Shown: positions 6,838-15,177 of the stretch, in pieces
How positions within the stretch are numbered: the stretch's first letter is position 1
Layout of the letters: every line of letters begins with the position of its first letter
Source of the DNA: Acidimangrovimonas sediminis
GTDB taxonomy: Bacteria > Pseudomonadota > Alphaproteobacteria > Rhodobacterales > Rhodobacteraceae
Direction: 5' to 3'
DNA length: 64,000 bases
NCBI RefSeq assembly: GCF_002871005.1
Contig: NZ_PHSN01000008.1
Location: 1-64,000, forward strand
The notes under the pieces: model-generated
Databases searched by the model: none
What the model was told of the DNA's origin: nothing
What the model saw: only the letters and a program-made list of their open reading frames with translations
Made by a program: the position numbers and the translations under genes

Positions 6838-9800
6838 ATGTGCGCCGACACGCCTGCCACCGAGACCGAAACCCCCGACTACCGCGCCACCGTCTTCCTG
6901 CCGGAGACCGATTTCCCGATGCGCGCGGGCCTGCCCAAGCGCGAGCCGGAGTGGCTCGACCGTTGGGCGCGGATCGGCATCTATGACCGCCTCCGCGAGA
7001 GCGCGGGCAGCCGCAAGCCCTTCATCCTGCACGATGGCCCTCCCTATGCGAACGGCCACCTGCACATCGGGCATGCGCTGAACAAGACGATCAAGGACAT
7101 CATCGTGCGTTCGCAGCAGATGATGGGCCGCGACGCGCGCTATGTGCCGGGCTGGGATTGCCACGGCCTGCCGATCGAATGGAAGATCGAGGAACAGTAC
7201 CGCGCCAAGGGCAAGAACAAGGACGAGGTCGACGTCGTCGCCTTCCGCCAGGAGTGCCGCAAGTTCGCCGAGGGCTGGATCGACATCCAGCGCGAGGAGT
7301 TCAAGCGCCTGGGCATCACCGGCAAGTGGGACCAGCCGTACCTGACGATGGATTACCATGCCGAGGCGGTGATCGCCGAGGAATTCCTCAAGTTCCTGAT
7401 GAACGGCACGCTCTACCAGGGGTCGAAACCGGTGATGTGGTCGCCGGTGGAAAAGACCGCGCTGGCCGAGGCCGAGGTCGAGTATCACGACAAGGAAAGC
7501 TTCACGATCTGGGTGAAGTTCAAGGTGGCCGACCAGAATGTTCAGACCTTCATCAACGCGTTTGGAGAAGGCGAAAAGACTGAAAAGATCCGCCTCAACA
7601 ATGGCGAAGAAGTGGATAGCCTCCTCGGCGCCTACGTTGTGATCTGGACCACGACGCCTTGGACCATGCCGTCGAACAAGGCGGTGGTTTATGGCGAGGA
7701 CATTGCCTACGGCCTTTACGAGGTTGTCGATACGCCGGAACAGTGCTGGGCGACCAAGGGCGACCGTTACATTCTTGCCGACGCCCTCGTCGGAGATGTG
7801 ATGAGCCGCGCCCGGCTGGACGAGACCATGTATCACCGTTTGCGTGATGTTTACCCTGAAGAGTTGGCATCGCTCTCCCTGAAGCACCCCCTCGCCGGAG
7901 CCGAGGGCTCGAACGGCGAATGGGACGACTTCCGCGACTTCCGCGCGGCGGAGTTCGTGACCGATACCGAGGGCACCGGCTTCGTCCATTGCGCGCCGAG
8001 CCACGGGATGGAGGAATACGAGCTTTACCGCGATCTGGGCATGCTGCCGCAGGTCATCACCTACAACGTGATGGACGACGGCTCCTTCCGCCAGGACCTG
8101 CCGTTCTTCGGCGGCAAGATGATCCTCAAGCCGAACGGCAAGGAGGGCGACGCGAACAGCGCCGTCATCGACAAGCTGGTCGAGGTGGGCGGCCTTCTGG
8201 CGCGTGGCAAGATCAAGCACTCCTACCCGCATTCCTGGCGGTCGAAGGCGCCGGTGATCTACCGCAACACGCCGCAATGGTTCGCCGCCATCGACCACAA
8301 GCTGGACGACGGCATGGGCCAGTACGGCGACACGATCCGCAGCCGCGCGCTGACCTCGATCGACGAGCTGGTCACCTTCACGCCGGTCTCGGGCCGCAAC
8401 CGCCTGCATTCGATGATCGAGGCGCGCCCCGACTGGGTGCTGTCGCGCCAGCGCGCCTGGGGCGTGCCGCTGACCTGTTTCGTCAGGAAGGGCGCCAAGC
8501 CTACCGACGAGGGGTTCCTGCTGCGCGACCCGGAGGTCAACAAGCGCATCGTCGCGGCCTTCGAGGAGAAGGGCGCCGACGTCTGGTACATGGATGGCTT
8601 CAAGGCCGAGGTGCTGGGCGGCCTGCACGACCCCGAGGCCTATGATCAGGTCTTCGACGTGCTCGACGTCTGGTTCGACAGTGGCTCGACCCATGCTTTC
8701 GTGCTGCGCGACCGCGCGGACGGGGCGAAGGACGGGATCGCCGATCTCTACCTCGAGGGCACCGACCAGCACCGCGGCTGGTTCCACTCCTCGCTTCTCC
8801 AGGCCTGCGGGACGAAGGGGCGGGCGCCCTATCGCGGCGTGCTGACCCACGGCTTCACGCTGGACGAGAAGGGCTTCAAGATGTCGAAGTCCCTCGGCAA
8901 CACCATCGTGCCCGAGGAGGTGGTCAAGCAATATGGCGCCGACATCCTGCGGCTCTGGGTGGCGCAGACCGACTTTACCGTCGACCAGCGCATCGGCCCC
9001 GAGATCCTGAAGGGCACCGCCGACAGCTACCGCCGCCTGCGCAACACGCTGCGGTTCCTGCTGGGCAGCCTCAAGGACTTCTCCGAGGAGGAGCGGGTCG
9101 CGCCGGAAGAGATGCCGGAGCTGGAGCGCTGGGTGCTGCACCGGCTGGCCGAACTCGACCAGCAGGTCCGCGAGGGGTATGGCAAGTACGACTTCCAGGA
9201 CGTGTTCCAGAAACTGTTCCAGTTCTGCACGGTGGACCTGTCGGCCTTCTACTTCGACATCCGCAAGGACGCGCTTTACTGCGACGCGGCCGATAGCCTG
9301 CGGCGGCGCGCGGCGCGGACGGTGCTGGACCTGCTGTTCCACCGGCTGGTGACCTGGCTTGCCCCGATCCTCGTCTTCACGATGGAGGACGTCTGGCTGT
9401 CGCGCTTCCCGTCCGAGGACGACTCGGTCCACCTGCACGACATCCCCGAGACGCCGGCGGCGTGGCACGATGCGGATCTTGCCGCGAAATGGGCGCAGAT
9501 CCGGCAGGTGCGGCGCGCGGTGACCGCGGCGCTGGAGGTGCAGCGCAGCGCCAAGACGATCGGGGCCAGCCTCGAGGCGGCGCCGGTGGTTCATGTGCAG
9601 GACAAGGCGGTGGCCGACATCCTGCGGCACGCGCATTTCGCCGATCTGTGCATCACCTCGGATATCTACGTCACCACGGACCCCGCCCCGCAGGAGGCCT
9701 TCCGCCTGCCCGAGGCGCCGGGCGTCGGTGTGGTGTTCGAGACTGCCGAGGGCGCGAAATGCGACCGCTGCTGGCGGATCCTGCCCGACGTGGGCACCCA

Positions 9801-9846
9801 CAAGCACCCGGGCACCTGTGCGCGCTGCAACGAGGTGCTGGGCTAG
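6838..9846 (+). CDS. ileS: Isoleucyl-tRNA synthetase
   Basis: This class I aminoacyl-tRNA synthetase charges tRNA-Ile and edits misactivated valine. The 1002-residue protein carries HIGH (residues 76-79), the large editing insertion, KMSKS (681-685), the anticodon-binding domain and a C-terminal zinc knuckle (CDRC...CARC) near residues 973-995. It is slightly longer than typical bacterial forms of about 940 residues. ATG 6838 is chosen because GGAG stands 9 bases upstream and the first conserved block follows. It is probably monocistronic: a terminator follows the stop. Confidence 0.98.
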   Translation: MCADTPATETETPDYRATVFLPETDFPMRAGLPKREPEWLDRWARIGIYDRLRESAGSRKPFILHDGPPYANGHLHIGHALNKTIKDIIVRSQQMMGRDARYVPGWDCHGLPIEWKIEEQYRAKGKNKDEVDVVAFRQECRKFAEGWIDIQREEFKRLGITGKWDQPYLTMDYHAEAVIAEEFLKFLMNGTLYQGSKPVMWSPVEKTALAEAEVEYHDKESFTIWVKFKVADQNVQTFINAFGEGEKTEKIRLNNGEEVDSLLGAYVVIWTTTPWTMPSNKAVVYGEDIAYGLYEVVDTPEQCWATKGDRYILADALVGDVMSRARLDETMYHRLRDVYPEELASLSLKHPLAGAEGSNGEWDDFRDFRAAEFVTDTEGTGFVHCAPSHGMEEYELYRDLGMLPQVITYNVMDDGSFRQDLPFFGGKMILKPNGKEGDANSAVIDKLVEVGGLLARGKIKHSYPHSWRSKAPVIYRNTPQWFAAIDHKLDDGMGQYGDTIRSRALTSIDELVTFTPVSGRNRLHSMIEARPDWVLSRQRAWGVPLTCFVRKGAKPTDEGFLLRDPEVNKRIVAAFEEKGADVWYMDGFKAEVLGGLHDPEAYDQVFDVLDVWFDSGSTHAFVLRDRADGAKDGIADLYLEGTDQHRGWFHSSLLQACGTKGRAPYRGVLTHGFTLDEKGFKMSKSLGNTIVPEEVVKQYGADILRLWVAQTDFTVDQRIGPEILKGTADSYRRLRNTLRFLLGSLKDFSEEERVAPEEMPELERWVLHRLAELDQQVREGYGKYDFQDVFQKLFQFCTVDLSAFYFDIRKDALYCDAADSLRRRAARTVLDLLFHRLVTWLAPILVFTMEDVWLSRFPSEDDSVHLHDIPETPAAWHDADLAAKWAQIRQVRRAVTAALEVQRSAKTIGASLEAAPVVHVQDKAVADILRHAHFADLCITSDIYVTTDPAPQEAFRLPEAPGVGVVFETAEGAKCDRCWRILPDVGTHKHPGTCARCNEVLG

Positions 9847-9861
9847 GTCGCCGGTCGGGAC

Positions 9862-9887
9862 TTTGCGTATTTGCGGAACAATGAAAG
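9862..9887 (+). repeat. Dispersed intergenic repeat, short copy
   Basis: GCGTATTTGCGGAACAATG followed by AAAG matches the core of a repeat family found elsewhere in this window (consensus GTATTT-N3-G-N2-CAA-N-ATGAAAG). The GC-rich CCCCCGG left part is absent here. It directly precedes the ileS terminator. Confidence 0.6.
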
Positions 9888-9912
9888 GGGCGGTCTTCGG
9901 GCCGCCCCTTTT
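9884..9912 (+). terminator. Intrinsic terminator after ileS
   Basis: AAAGGGGCGG (9884-9893) pairs with CCGCCCCTTT (9902-9911) around an 8-base loop and ends in TTTT, a classical rho-independent terminator. Confidence 0.85.
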
Positions 9913-10015
9913 GTTCGTCGCCGCGTTTGTGGCGCGGGATCGGTGGGAGGGGCCTTCGCGCCGTGGGCAAGGGGGCACACCCGGGGCACGGCATCGGGGC
10001 AGGGGGCGGAAACCC

Positions 10016-10045
10016 TTGGCGTTCGTTGCGGGGCTTCGCTAGACT
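10016..10045 (+). promoter_or_regulatory. Possible promoter of the DUF484-xerC pair
   Basis: TTGGCG (10016-10021) and TAGACT (10040-10045) are separated by 18 bp, placing transcription start about 30 bases before the GTG start at 10082. The match to consensus is moderate. Confidence 0.3.
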
Positions 10046-10081
10046 CGGGAAAAAACGAGCAGGCACATCTAAGGACAGGCA

Positions 10082-10798
10082 GTGGACAGCATGGCAGAAA
10101 CCGCAATGATCGAGGAAGAGATGCGCGACAGGATCCTTGCCGATCCGGACGCGATTCTCGAGGACCACGACGTGATGCGCGCGCTGATCAGCGCGAACGA
10201 GCGGCTCATGGGGTCGAACATCGTCGACCTGCGCGGTATCGCGATGGAGCGGCTGGAGCAGCGTCTCGACCGGCTCGAGGATACCCACCGTTCGGTGATC
10301 GCCGCCGCCTACGAGAACCTCGCGGGCACGAACCAGGTGCATCGGGCGATCCTGAGGATGCTCGACCCCGTGACCTTCGAGGAGTTCCTCGTCAGCCTTG
10401 GGGGCGAGGTGGCGGACATCCTGCGCGTCGATTGCGTGCGGCTGGTGCTGGAATCGGTGCAGAACGCCGACGACCCGGCGCTGCGGCGGCTGGGCGACGT
10501 GCTGTGCGTGGCCGAGCCTGGGTTCATCGACGATTACATGACGGCGGGGCGCAACGTGCCTGTGCGCCCTGTGACCCTGCGCCAGACCCTGCCGTCCTCG
10601 GACGCGATCTACGGCGAGGCCGCGGCCTGGGTCCGGTCGGAGGCGCTGATGCGGCTCGACCTGGGCGAGGGGCGGCTGCCGGGGATGCTGGTCATGGGGG
10701 CGGAGGACCCGCACCATTTCAAACCCGCGCAGGGCACCGATCTGCTGGCCTTCTTCGCCGGCACGTTCGAGCGCACGATGCGGCGCTGGCTGTCCTGA
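10082..10798 (+). CDS. DUF484 family protein
   Basis: The 238-residue cytosolic protein belongs to DUF484, a GAF-like family of unknown biochemical role that commonly sits directly upstream of xerC, as here (10 bp apart). The helical N-terminal segment (about residues 1-75) includes a coiled-coil-like stretch MERLEQRLDRLEDTH, followed by a GAF-type alpha/beta domain. GTG 10082 is preferred to ATG 10091 because AAGGA lies at ideal spacing from the GTG. Function in chromosome resolution is suggested only by neighbourhood. Confidence 0.85.
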   Translation: MDSMAETAMIEEEMRDRILADPDAILEDHDVMRALISANERLMGSNIVDLRGIAMERLEQRLDRLEDTHRSVIAAAYENLAGTNQVHRAILRMLDPVTFEEFLVSLGGEVADILRVDCVRLVLESVQNADDPALRRLGDVLCVAEPGFIDDYMTAGRNVPVRPVTLRQTLPSSDAIYGEAAAWVRSEALMRLDLGEGRLPGMLVMGAEDPHHFKPAQGTDLLAFFAGTFERTMRRWLS

Positions 10799-10808
10799 GG
10801 GGCGCGCC

Positions 10809-11732
10809 GTGAGCCTTGCCATCGCCCCCCAGATGCGCGACGCGCTGGAGGGCTGGCTTGCCCGTCTGAAGGCGCTGGACGGCGCCGCTGACAACACGCT
10901 GGAGGCCTACCGCGCCGACGTGACCGGGTTCCTTGCCTTCCTTGCCGATCATGCGGGCGGGGCGGGGGGCATGGCGCAGATCCGCGCGCTGGGCCCGTCG
11001 GACATGCGGGCCTGGATGGCGCATGAACGCCGCCGGGGCGTGGCGCCCCGGTCGCTGGCCCGGGCGCTGTCGGCGGTGAAGGGCTTCGTGCGGCACCTGT
11101 CGGACCGCGAAGGGTTCGACGCGACCGCCGTGCTTTCGGCCCGGGCGCCGGCGTTCCAGAAGAAGCTTCCGCGTCCGCTGGCCGAGGATGCCGCCCGCGC
11201 GGTGATCCGGACAGTGGGCGAGCAGGCGCGCGAGGATTGGCAGGGCGCGCGCGACGCCGCCATCGTGACCCTGCTTTACGGCTGCGGTCTGCGGATCTCG
11301 GAGGCGCTGTCGCTGACCGGGGCCGAGGTCCAGCTGCCGGAGGTGCTGCGGATCCGCGGCAAGGGCGGCAAGGAGCGGATCGTTCCGGTGATCCCCGCGG
11401 CCCGGGTCGCGGTGGAGCGTTACGCGCGGCTCTGCCCGATGGAGCTTGGGGCCGGGGAGCCGCTGTTTCGCGGCGCCCGCGGCGGCCCGGTGGGGCGACG
11501 GCAGGTGGCCAAGGCGATGGAGACGGCCCGGCTGCAGCTGGGCCTGCCCGCGAGCGCCACGCCGCATGCCATGCGCCATTCCTTTGCCACCCATCTTCTG
11601 GCGGCGGGGGGCGATCTGCGGGCGATCCAGGAGCTGCTTGGCCACGCCTCGCTGTCGACGACCCAGGCCTATACGGCGGTCGACACCGCCCGGCTGATGG
11701 AGGTCTACGAGAAGGCCCATCCGCGTGCCTGA
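10809..11732 (+). CDS. xerC: Tyrosine recombinase XerC
   Basis: Site-specific recombinase that with XerD resolves chromosome dimers at dif. The 307-residue protein has an N-terminal SAM-like DNA-binding domain (about residues 10-100). The catalytic domain shows Arg162 (CGLRISEAL), Lys in GKGGKERIVPV, the HAMRHSF motif, LLGHASLSTTQ and nucleophile Tyr288. Length and motifs match XerC rather than a phage integrase, and the DUF484 neighbour supports the chromosomal assignment. Confidence 0.93.
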   Translation: MSLAIAPQMRDALEGWLARLKALDGAADNTLEAYRADVTGFLAFLADHAGGAGGMAQIRALGPSDMRAWMAHERRRGVAPRSLARALSAVKGFVRHLSDREGFDATAVLSARAPAFQKKLPRPLAEDAARAVIRTVGEQAREDWQGARDAAIVTLLYGCGLRISEALSLTGAEVQLPEVLRIRGKGGKERIVPVIPAARVAVERYARLCPMELGAGEPLFRGARGGPVGRRQVAKAMETARLQLGLPASATPHAMRHSFATHLLAAGGDLRAIQELLGHASLSTTQAYTAVDTARLMEVYEKAHPRA

Positions 11733-11795
11733 GGCGCCGTGCCTTCGCGCCGCCCGATGGTTGCAAGTGCGACGTTTTTTCTTCATGACAGGCCC

Positions 11796-12488
11796 ATGAA
11801 CGCGCAACAGAAAGCCTTTTTCGTCCACCTGCTGACCGGCACAGGCGCCGTTCTGTCGATGCTGGCCATGCTGGCGGCGGTCGAGCAGAAATGGGCGCTG
11901 ATGTTCACCTGGCTGGTCGTGGCCTTCGCCGTCGACGGTGTCGACGGGCCGCTGGCGCGGCGCTACGACGTCAAGCGCAACGCGCCGCAGATCGACGGCG
12001 TGCTGCTGGACCTGATCATCGACTACCTGACCTACGTCTTCATCCCGGCCTATGCGCTGTTCAAGTCGGGGCTTCTGCCGGGCTGGACCGGGTGGCTGGC
12101 GATCATCGTCATCACCTATGCCAGCGTGATCTACTTTGCCGACACGCGGATGAAGACCAAGGACAATTCCTTTGCCGGCTTCCCGGGCTGCTGGAACATG
12201 TTCGCCATCGTGATCTTTGCGCTCAGGCCCGATTTCTGGGTCACTCTCGGCCTTGTCGTCGTACTGGCGGCGGCGATGTTCACGCCGCTGAAGTTCATCC
12301 ACCCCGTGCGGACCGAGCGCTGGCGCCAGCTGTCGCTGCCGATCGCGCTTTTGTGGACGGTGTTCGCGGGCTGGTGCGCGGCGACGAACTTCGAGGCGGG
12401 CGTGATCTCGCACTGGGGGCTGGCGCTGACCAGCATCTACCTCGTGCTGGTGGGGATCGCGCAGCAGATCGTGCCGACCCGCGCCTGA
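11796..12488 (+). CDS. pcs: Phosphatidylcholine synthase
   Basis: An inner-membrane enzyme that condenses CDP-diacylglycerol with choline to make phosphatidylcholine, a pathway typical of alphaproteobacteria. The 230-residue protein carries the CDP-alcohol phosphotransferase motif (DGPLARR, then G and two spaced Asp in IDGVLLDLIIDY) and about seven hydrophobic helices. The start at 11796 (MNAQQKAFFVH) is chosen because the conserved domain begins there; an upstream frame at 11739 is probably untranslated. Choline versus other alcohol substrates cannot be proved from sequence, but the motif context fits Pcs. Confidence 0.88.
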   Translation: MNAQQKAFFVHLLTGTGAVLSMLAMLAAVEQKWALMFTWLVVAFAVDGVDGPLARRYDVKRNAPQIDGVLLDLIIDYLTYVFIPAYALFKSGLLPGWTGWLAIIVITYASVIYFADTRMKTKDNSFAGFPGCWNMFAIVIFALRPDFWVTLGLVVVLAAAMFTPLKFIHPVRTERWRQLSLPIALLWTVFAGWCAATNFEAGVISHWGLALTSIYLVLVGIAQQIVPTRA

Positions 12489-12505
12489 GCCCGGCAGAGG
12501 CGCAA

Positions 12506-12551
12506 AAAATCGTTGAGAACGATTTTGGCAAAAGTCTTCTGAAGACTTTTG
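12506..12551. terminator. Tandem hairpins between convergent pcs and ogt
   Basis: AAAATCGTT/AACGATTTT (12506-12526, 3-base loop) is followed at once by CAAAAGTCTT/AAGACTTTTG (12529-12551). Both stems have A-rich 5' and T-rich 3' ends, so each strand sees a hairpin plus U-run. This is a bidirectional terminator. Confidence 0.75.
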
Positions 12552-12564
12552 GGCGACCGCGCCC

Positions 12565-13017
12565 TCAGATCAGCAGCCCCGCCGCGCCCTCGAGCTTGAG
12601 AAGTTCCACCTTGGTCTCGATCCCCGTGCCGCCGGAAAACCCGCCAAGGCCATTCGCCCCCAGCACCCGGTGACAGGGGATGAAGATCGGGATCGGGTTG
12701 GCGCCGCAGGCCTGACCGATCGCCTGTGCGCTGGCGCCCATCTCAGCCGCTATCTCGCCGTAGGTCCGTGTCTCGCCATAGGGGATGGCGCAGAGGATCG
12801 CGTAGAAATGCAGCTGGAAATCGTTGCCGCGCGGCGCCAGCGGCAGGTCGAACCCGCGCCGCGCCCCGGCGAAATATTCCGCCAGCTGGCGCCCCGCTTC
12901 CTCGAGCAGGTCGGAGGTGCCTTCGGGCTCCGCCCCGCTCCAGCGCAGGCGGGTGATGGCGGTGTCGGTCGCGCTCACGCTGACCGGGCCGGTGGGGGTG
13001 TCGAACCGCGCTTTCAT
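12565..13017 (-). CDS. ogt: Methylated-DNA-protein-cysteine methyltransferase
   Basis: A suicide DNA-repair protein that transfers alkyl groups from O6-alkylguanine to its own cysteine. The 150-residue protein contains the IPCHRV motif with acceptor Cys115, preceded by the helix-turn-helix segment YGEIAAEMGASAQAIGQACGANP. ATG 13017 overlaps the stop of the LysR-type regulator upstream (ATGA), so the two are co-transcribed. A longer frame reaching 13314 is antisense-like and lacks family similarity. Confidence 0.93.
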   Translation of the reverse strand: MKARFDTPTGPVSVSATDTAITRLRWSGAEPEGTSDLLEEAGRQLAEYFAGARRGFDLPLAPRGNDFQLHFYAILCAIPYGETRTYGEIAAEMGASAQAIGQACGANPIPIFIPCHRVLGANGLGGFSGGTGIETKVELLKLEGAAGLLI

Positions 13018-13886
13018 GGCCGTGCCCCGGCGAAGGGCTGGAACGCCTCGCGCAGCATCTCGATCATGCCCTCGACCGCGGGGGTGGTGCTGCGCGGGTT
13101 GCGGTGCAGCACGATGGCCGAGCTGTCGATCGGGGGAAAGCCGTCCTCGGCGGTCAGTTCGCGGCAGCCGTCGGGCATGGAGGAGCGCGACAGCGGGGCG
13201 ACGGCAAGGCCAGCCCTCACCGCGCGTTCCATGCCGCCCGCGGTGTCGCAGGTCCAGGCCACGCGGTAGGCGATGCGCTGGCGCCGCAGCGACCCCTCGG
13301 CATAGTCGCGGCACCAGTCCGAGCGGAAGAAGGCCGCGATCGGCAGTGGCCGTTGCAGGTGCTGGCCGTGGGCCAGCGAGGTGGCCCAGACGGTGGGGTC
13401 GACGCCCAACACCTCGCCCGGCCCCTCCTTGCCCTCGGCGAAGGTCACGGCGAGGTCGAGCTCTCCCGACGCCAGCGCCCGCAGTTGCGGGGCCGAGAAG
13501 TCCACGCGCACGGTCACCTCGGCCGCCGGGTGCCGTTCGGCGAAGGCGGCAAGGACACCGGGCAGCACCCGCTCGCCGTATTCCTCGGGTATGCCGACGC
13601 GGACCGGGCCCGACAGCGGCCGCTCGCTCAGCGCCGCCGCGGCCTCGTCCAACAGCTCGCTCACCCTCCGGGCGTAGGGCAGCAGCCGCGCGCCGCGGTC
13701 GGTCAGCGCCACGCCGCGCGGCTGACGTTCGAACAGGGGCTGGCCGAGCAGATCCTCGAGCCGGCGGATCTGCATGCTGACCGCCGATTGCGTCCGCCCC
13801 AGCCGCCCGGCCGCCTCGGTCACGCTGCCGGCCTCGGCCACGGCGAGGAAGCTGCGCATCAGGTCACTGTCGAGGGGGACGGGCAT
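13014..13886 (-). CDS. LysR-family transcriptional regulator
   Basis: The 290-residue protein has an N-terminal winged HTH (SFLAVAEAGSVTEAAGRLGR, then SAVSMQIRRLEDLLG, residues about 10-50) and a periplasmic-binding-protein-like effector domain beginning near GPVRVGIPEEYGE. It is translationally coupled to ogt and divergent from the DUF1127 gene across a 154-bp region that contains a GACATCA/TGATGTC dyad. The inducer and targets cannot be deduced; control of its own promoter and the neighbour is the family norm. Confidence 0.9.
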   Translation of the reverse strand: MPVPLDSDLMRSFLAVAEAGSVTEAAGRLGRTQSAVSMQIRRLEDLLGQPLFERQPRGVALTDRGARLLPYARRVSELLDEAAAALSERPLSGPVRVGIPEEYGERVLPGVLAAFAERHPAAEVTVRVDFSAPQLRALASGELDLAVTFAEGKEGPGEVLGVDPTVWATSLAHGQHLQRPLPIAAFFRSDWCRDYAEGSLRRQRIAYRVAWTCDTAGGMERAVRAGLAVAPLSRSSMPDGCRELTAEDGFPPIDSSAIVLHRNPRSTTPAVEGMIEMLREAFQPFAGARP

Positions 13887-13964
13887 GGGCGGGCCTGAAG
13901 GGGTGGGGGTGGCCTGACGGGGTAGGGCGGGCCTGAAGGGGTGGCATCAATCCAGCATATACCG

Positions 13965-13994
13965 GACATCATCACTATTCGTTGGTCTGATGTC
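13965..13994. promoter_or_regulatory. Dyad between lysR and DUF1127 gene
   Basis: GACATCA (13965-13971) and TGATGTC (13988-13994) are perfect complements separated by 16 bases between two divergent genes, one encoding a LysR regulator. LysR sites are usually T-N11-A dyads with shorter spacing, so this is only a candidate. Confidence 0.3.
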
Positions 13995-14040
13995 AACGCA
14001 GGCGCCAGATAGAAGCTTCCAGACACGAGAGAGGCCCACG

Positions 14041-14301
14041 ATGTTCCGCGCCCTGAGGTTTTCCGCCCTGCTCACCCTGCCGTCCCGCCTGCGCGCGCTG
14101 CATGCCCGCCGCAGGTCGATGGCGTTCCTGCTTGCGCGCAGCGATGACCGTCTGATCGACGATATCGGCCTGACGCGCGAGGACCTGCACAAGCTGCTTT
14201 CCGCCCCCGATCCGGAGCCGGAGGACGCCCGGGGCCCAAGGCCGGGCCGCCCGCCGATGCACCGCACCACCGAGGCCGGGTTCGGGGAACTTGTGTCGTG
14301 A
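14041..14301 (+). CDS. DUF1127 (YjiS-like) small protein
   Basis: The 86-residue protein contains the short arginine-rich DUF1127 motif near residues 25-60: LHARRRSMAFLLARSDDRLIDDIGLTRED. Small DUF1127 proteins are abundant in alphaproteobacteria; some studied members affect phosphate, stress and RNA metabolism. The C-terminal tail is rich in Pro, Gly and Arg. ATG 14041, with GAGAGG upstream, is preferred over the more upstream ATG at 13990. Confidence 0.8.
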   Translation: MFRALRFSALLTLPSRLRALHARRRSMAFLLARSDDRLIDDIGLTREDLHKLLSAPDPEPEDARGPRPGRPPMHRTTEAGFGELVS

Positions 14302-14322
14302 CGCCGGGGTCGTAATGAAAGA

Positions 14323-14344
14323 GGGCGCCCTTTCGGGGGCGCCC
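14323..14344. terminator. Hairpin between convergent DUF1127 and Hint genes
   Basis: GGGCGCCC (14323-14330) and GGGCGCCC (14337-14344) form an 8-bp GC stem with a 6-base loop. The minus strand continues with a short T-rich run (CTCTTTC). Likely a bidirectional terminator, though the U-tracts are weak. Confidence 0.55.
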
Positions 14345-14381
14345 ATCGCAGACGTGCCGATGCCGGTGATCCGGATCCGGG

Positions 14382-14870
14382 TCAGGCGGGGGCCGTCTCC
14401 GGCTCGATCCCGAGTTCCTGGTTGCCGGCGTAGATCACCGCCGGGCCGCCGAGGTCGAGGGTGAAGAGGCGCAGATCGGCCATTTCCTCGGTGCGGATGA
14501 ATTCGCCGTCGACGAGGCGATGGGCCGGCACCATGGCGCGTTCGGCGCCGTAGAGCGCCCTGGCCCGCCAGTCGCGCACCAGCACGGGCTGCCCCGGGGC
14601 AACGAGGATGTCGTCGTCAGGGCGGTCGGGGCCGAGGGTGCTGGCGCCGATGCGGACGACGGACACCCCGGTTTCGGACCGCACAGAAACGCCGCGCAGC
14701 ACGCGCGGGCTCGAGCGGGTGATGACCCGGTCGCCCGGTGTCAGATGCTCGACCGGCAGGGCGCCGTCGAGCGTGAGAATGATGGTCCCGGCGGCGATGC
14801 CCCCGCACGCATGCTCATGGCCGTCAACACGGCGCGCCTGCACCGTGTGGCCCGTCGTCATTTTCGACAT
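14382..14870 (-). CDS. Small Hint-domain protein
   Basis: The 162-residue protein is essentially a lone Hint-type (Hedgehog/intein fold) module: CGGIAAGTIILTLDGALPVEHLTPGDRVITR at residues about 22-52 is the N-terminal block with the candidate catalytic Cys22. A later block ILVAPGQPVLVRDWRA and a hydrophobic beta-rich C-terminus follow. Hint_2 modules in Rhodobacteraceae more often sit at the end of large secreted proteins; here no exported partner or signal peptide is visible. AGGA upstream of ATG 14870 supports the start. Self-cleavage activity is not established. Confidence 0.7.
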   Translation of the reverse strand: MSKMTTGHTVQARRVDGHEHACGGIAAGTIILTLDGALPVEHLTPGDRVITRSSPRVLRGVSVRSETGVSVVRIGASTLGPDRPDDDILVAPGQPVLVRDWRARALYGAERAMVPAHRLVDGEFIRTEEMADLRLFTLDLGGPAVIYAGNQELGIEPETAPA

Positions 14871-15070
14871 GGGCTGATCCTGCTGTTTCTGCCTCGTATT
14901 TTTTTGCCAAAATATGTCAAGAATGGGTTACGGGCGAGCTTTTTCTGCGGCTGTTTTTCCTCTCGCATCCCATCGCGGCCTTTGCTAGAAGGGCGCGATT
15001 TCAGGGCGGCCCTGCCCGAGACGTCAAGCTTTGCGCGACGTGGAGACAGGCGGGGGCGCCCTTGGTTCAT

Positions 15071-15155
15071 GCGGGTGTGGCGAAACTGGTAGACGCACCA
15101 GATTTAGGTTCTGGCGGAGTGATCCGTGGGGGTTCAAGTCCCTCCACCCGCACCA
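15071..15155 (+). tRNA. tRNA-Leu (anticodon TAG)
   Basis: The acceptor arm GCGGGTG (15071-15077) pairs with CACCCGC (15145-15151), followed by discriminator A and an encoded CCA (15153-15155). The anticodon arm is CCAGA-TTTAGGT-TCTGG with anticodon TAG, reading CTA and other CTN codons. A long variable arm and the GGTTCAAGTC T-loop confirm a class II leucine tRNA. It lies 22 bp before tig and may be co-transcribed with it. Confidence 0.96.
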
Positions 15156-15177
15156 GAGGTGAAAGAAGGAACGGAAG

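Noticed and set aside
6520-9978. 1152-codon frame antisense to ileS
   Set aside because: High-G+C coding DNA leaves long open frames on the opposite strand. The encoded sequence is compositionally odd, and ileS on the other strand is certain.
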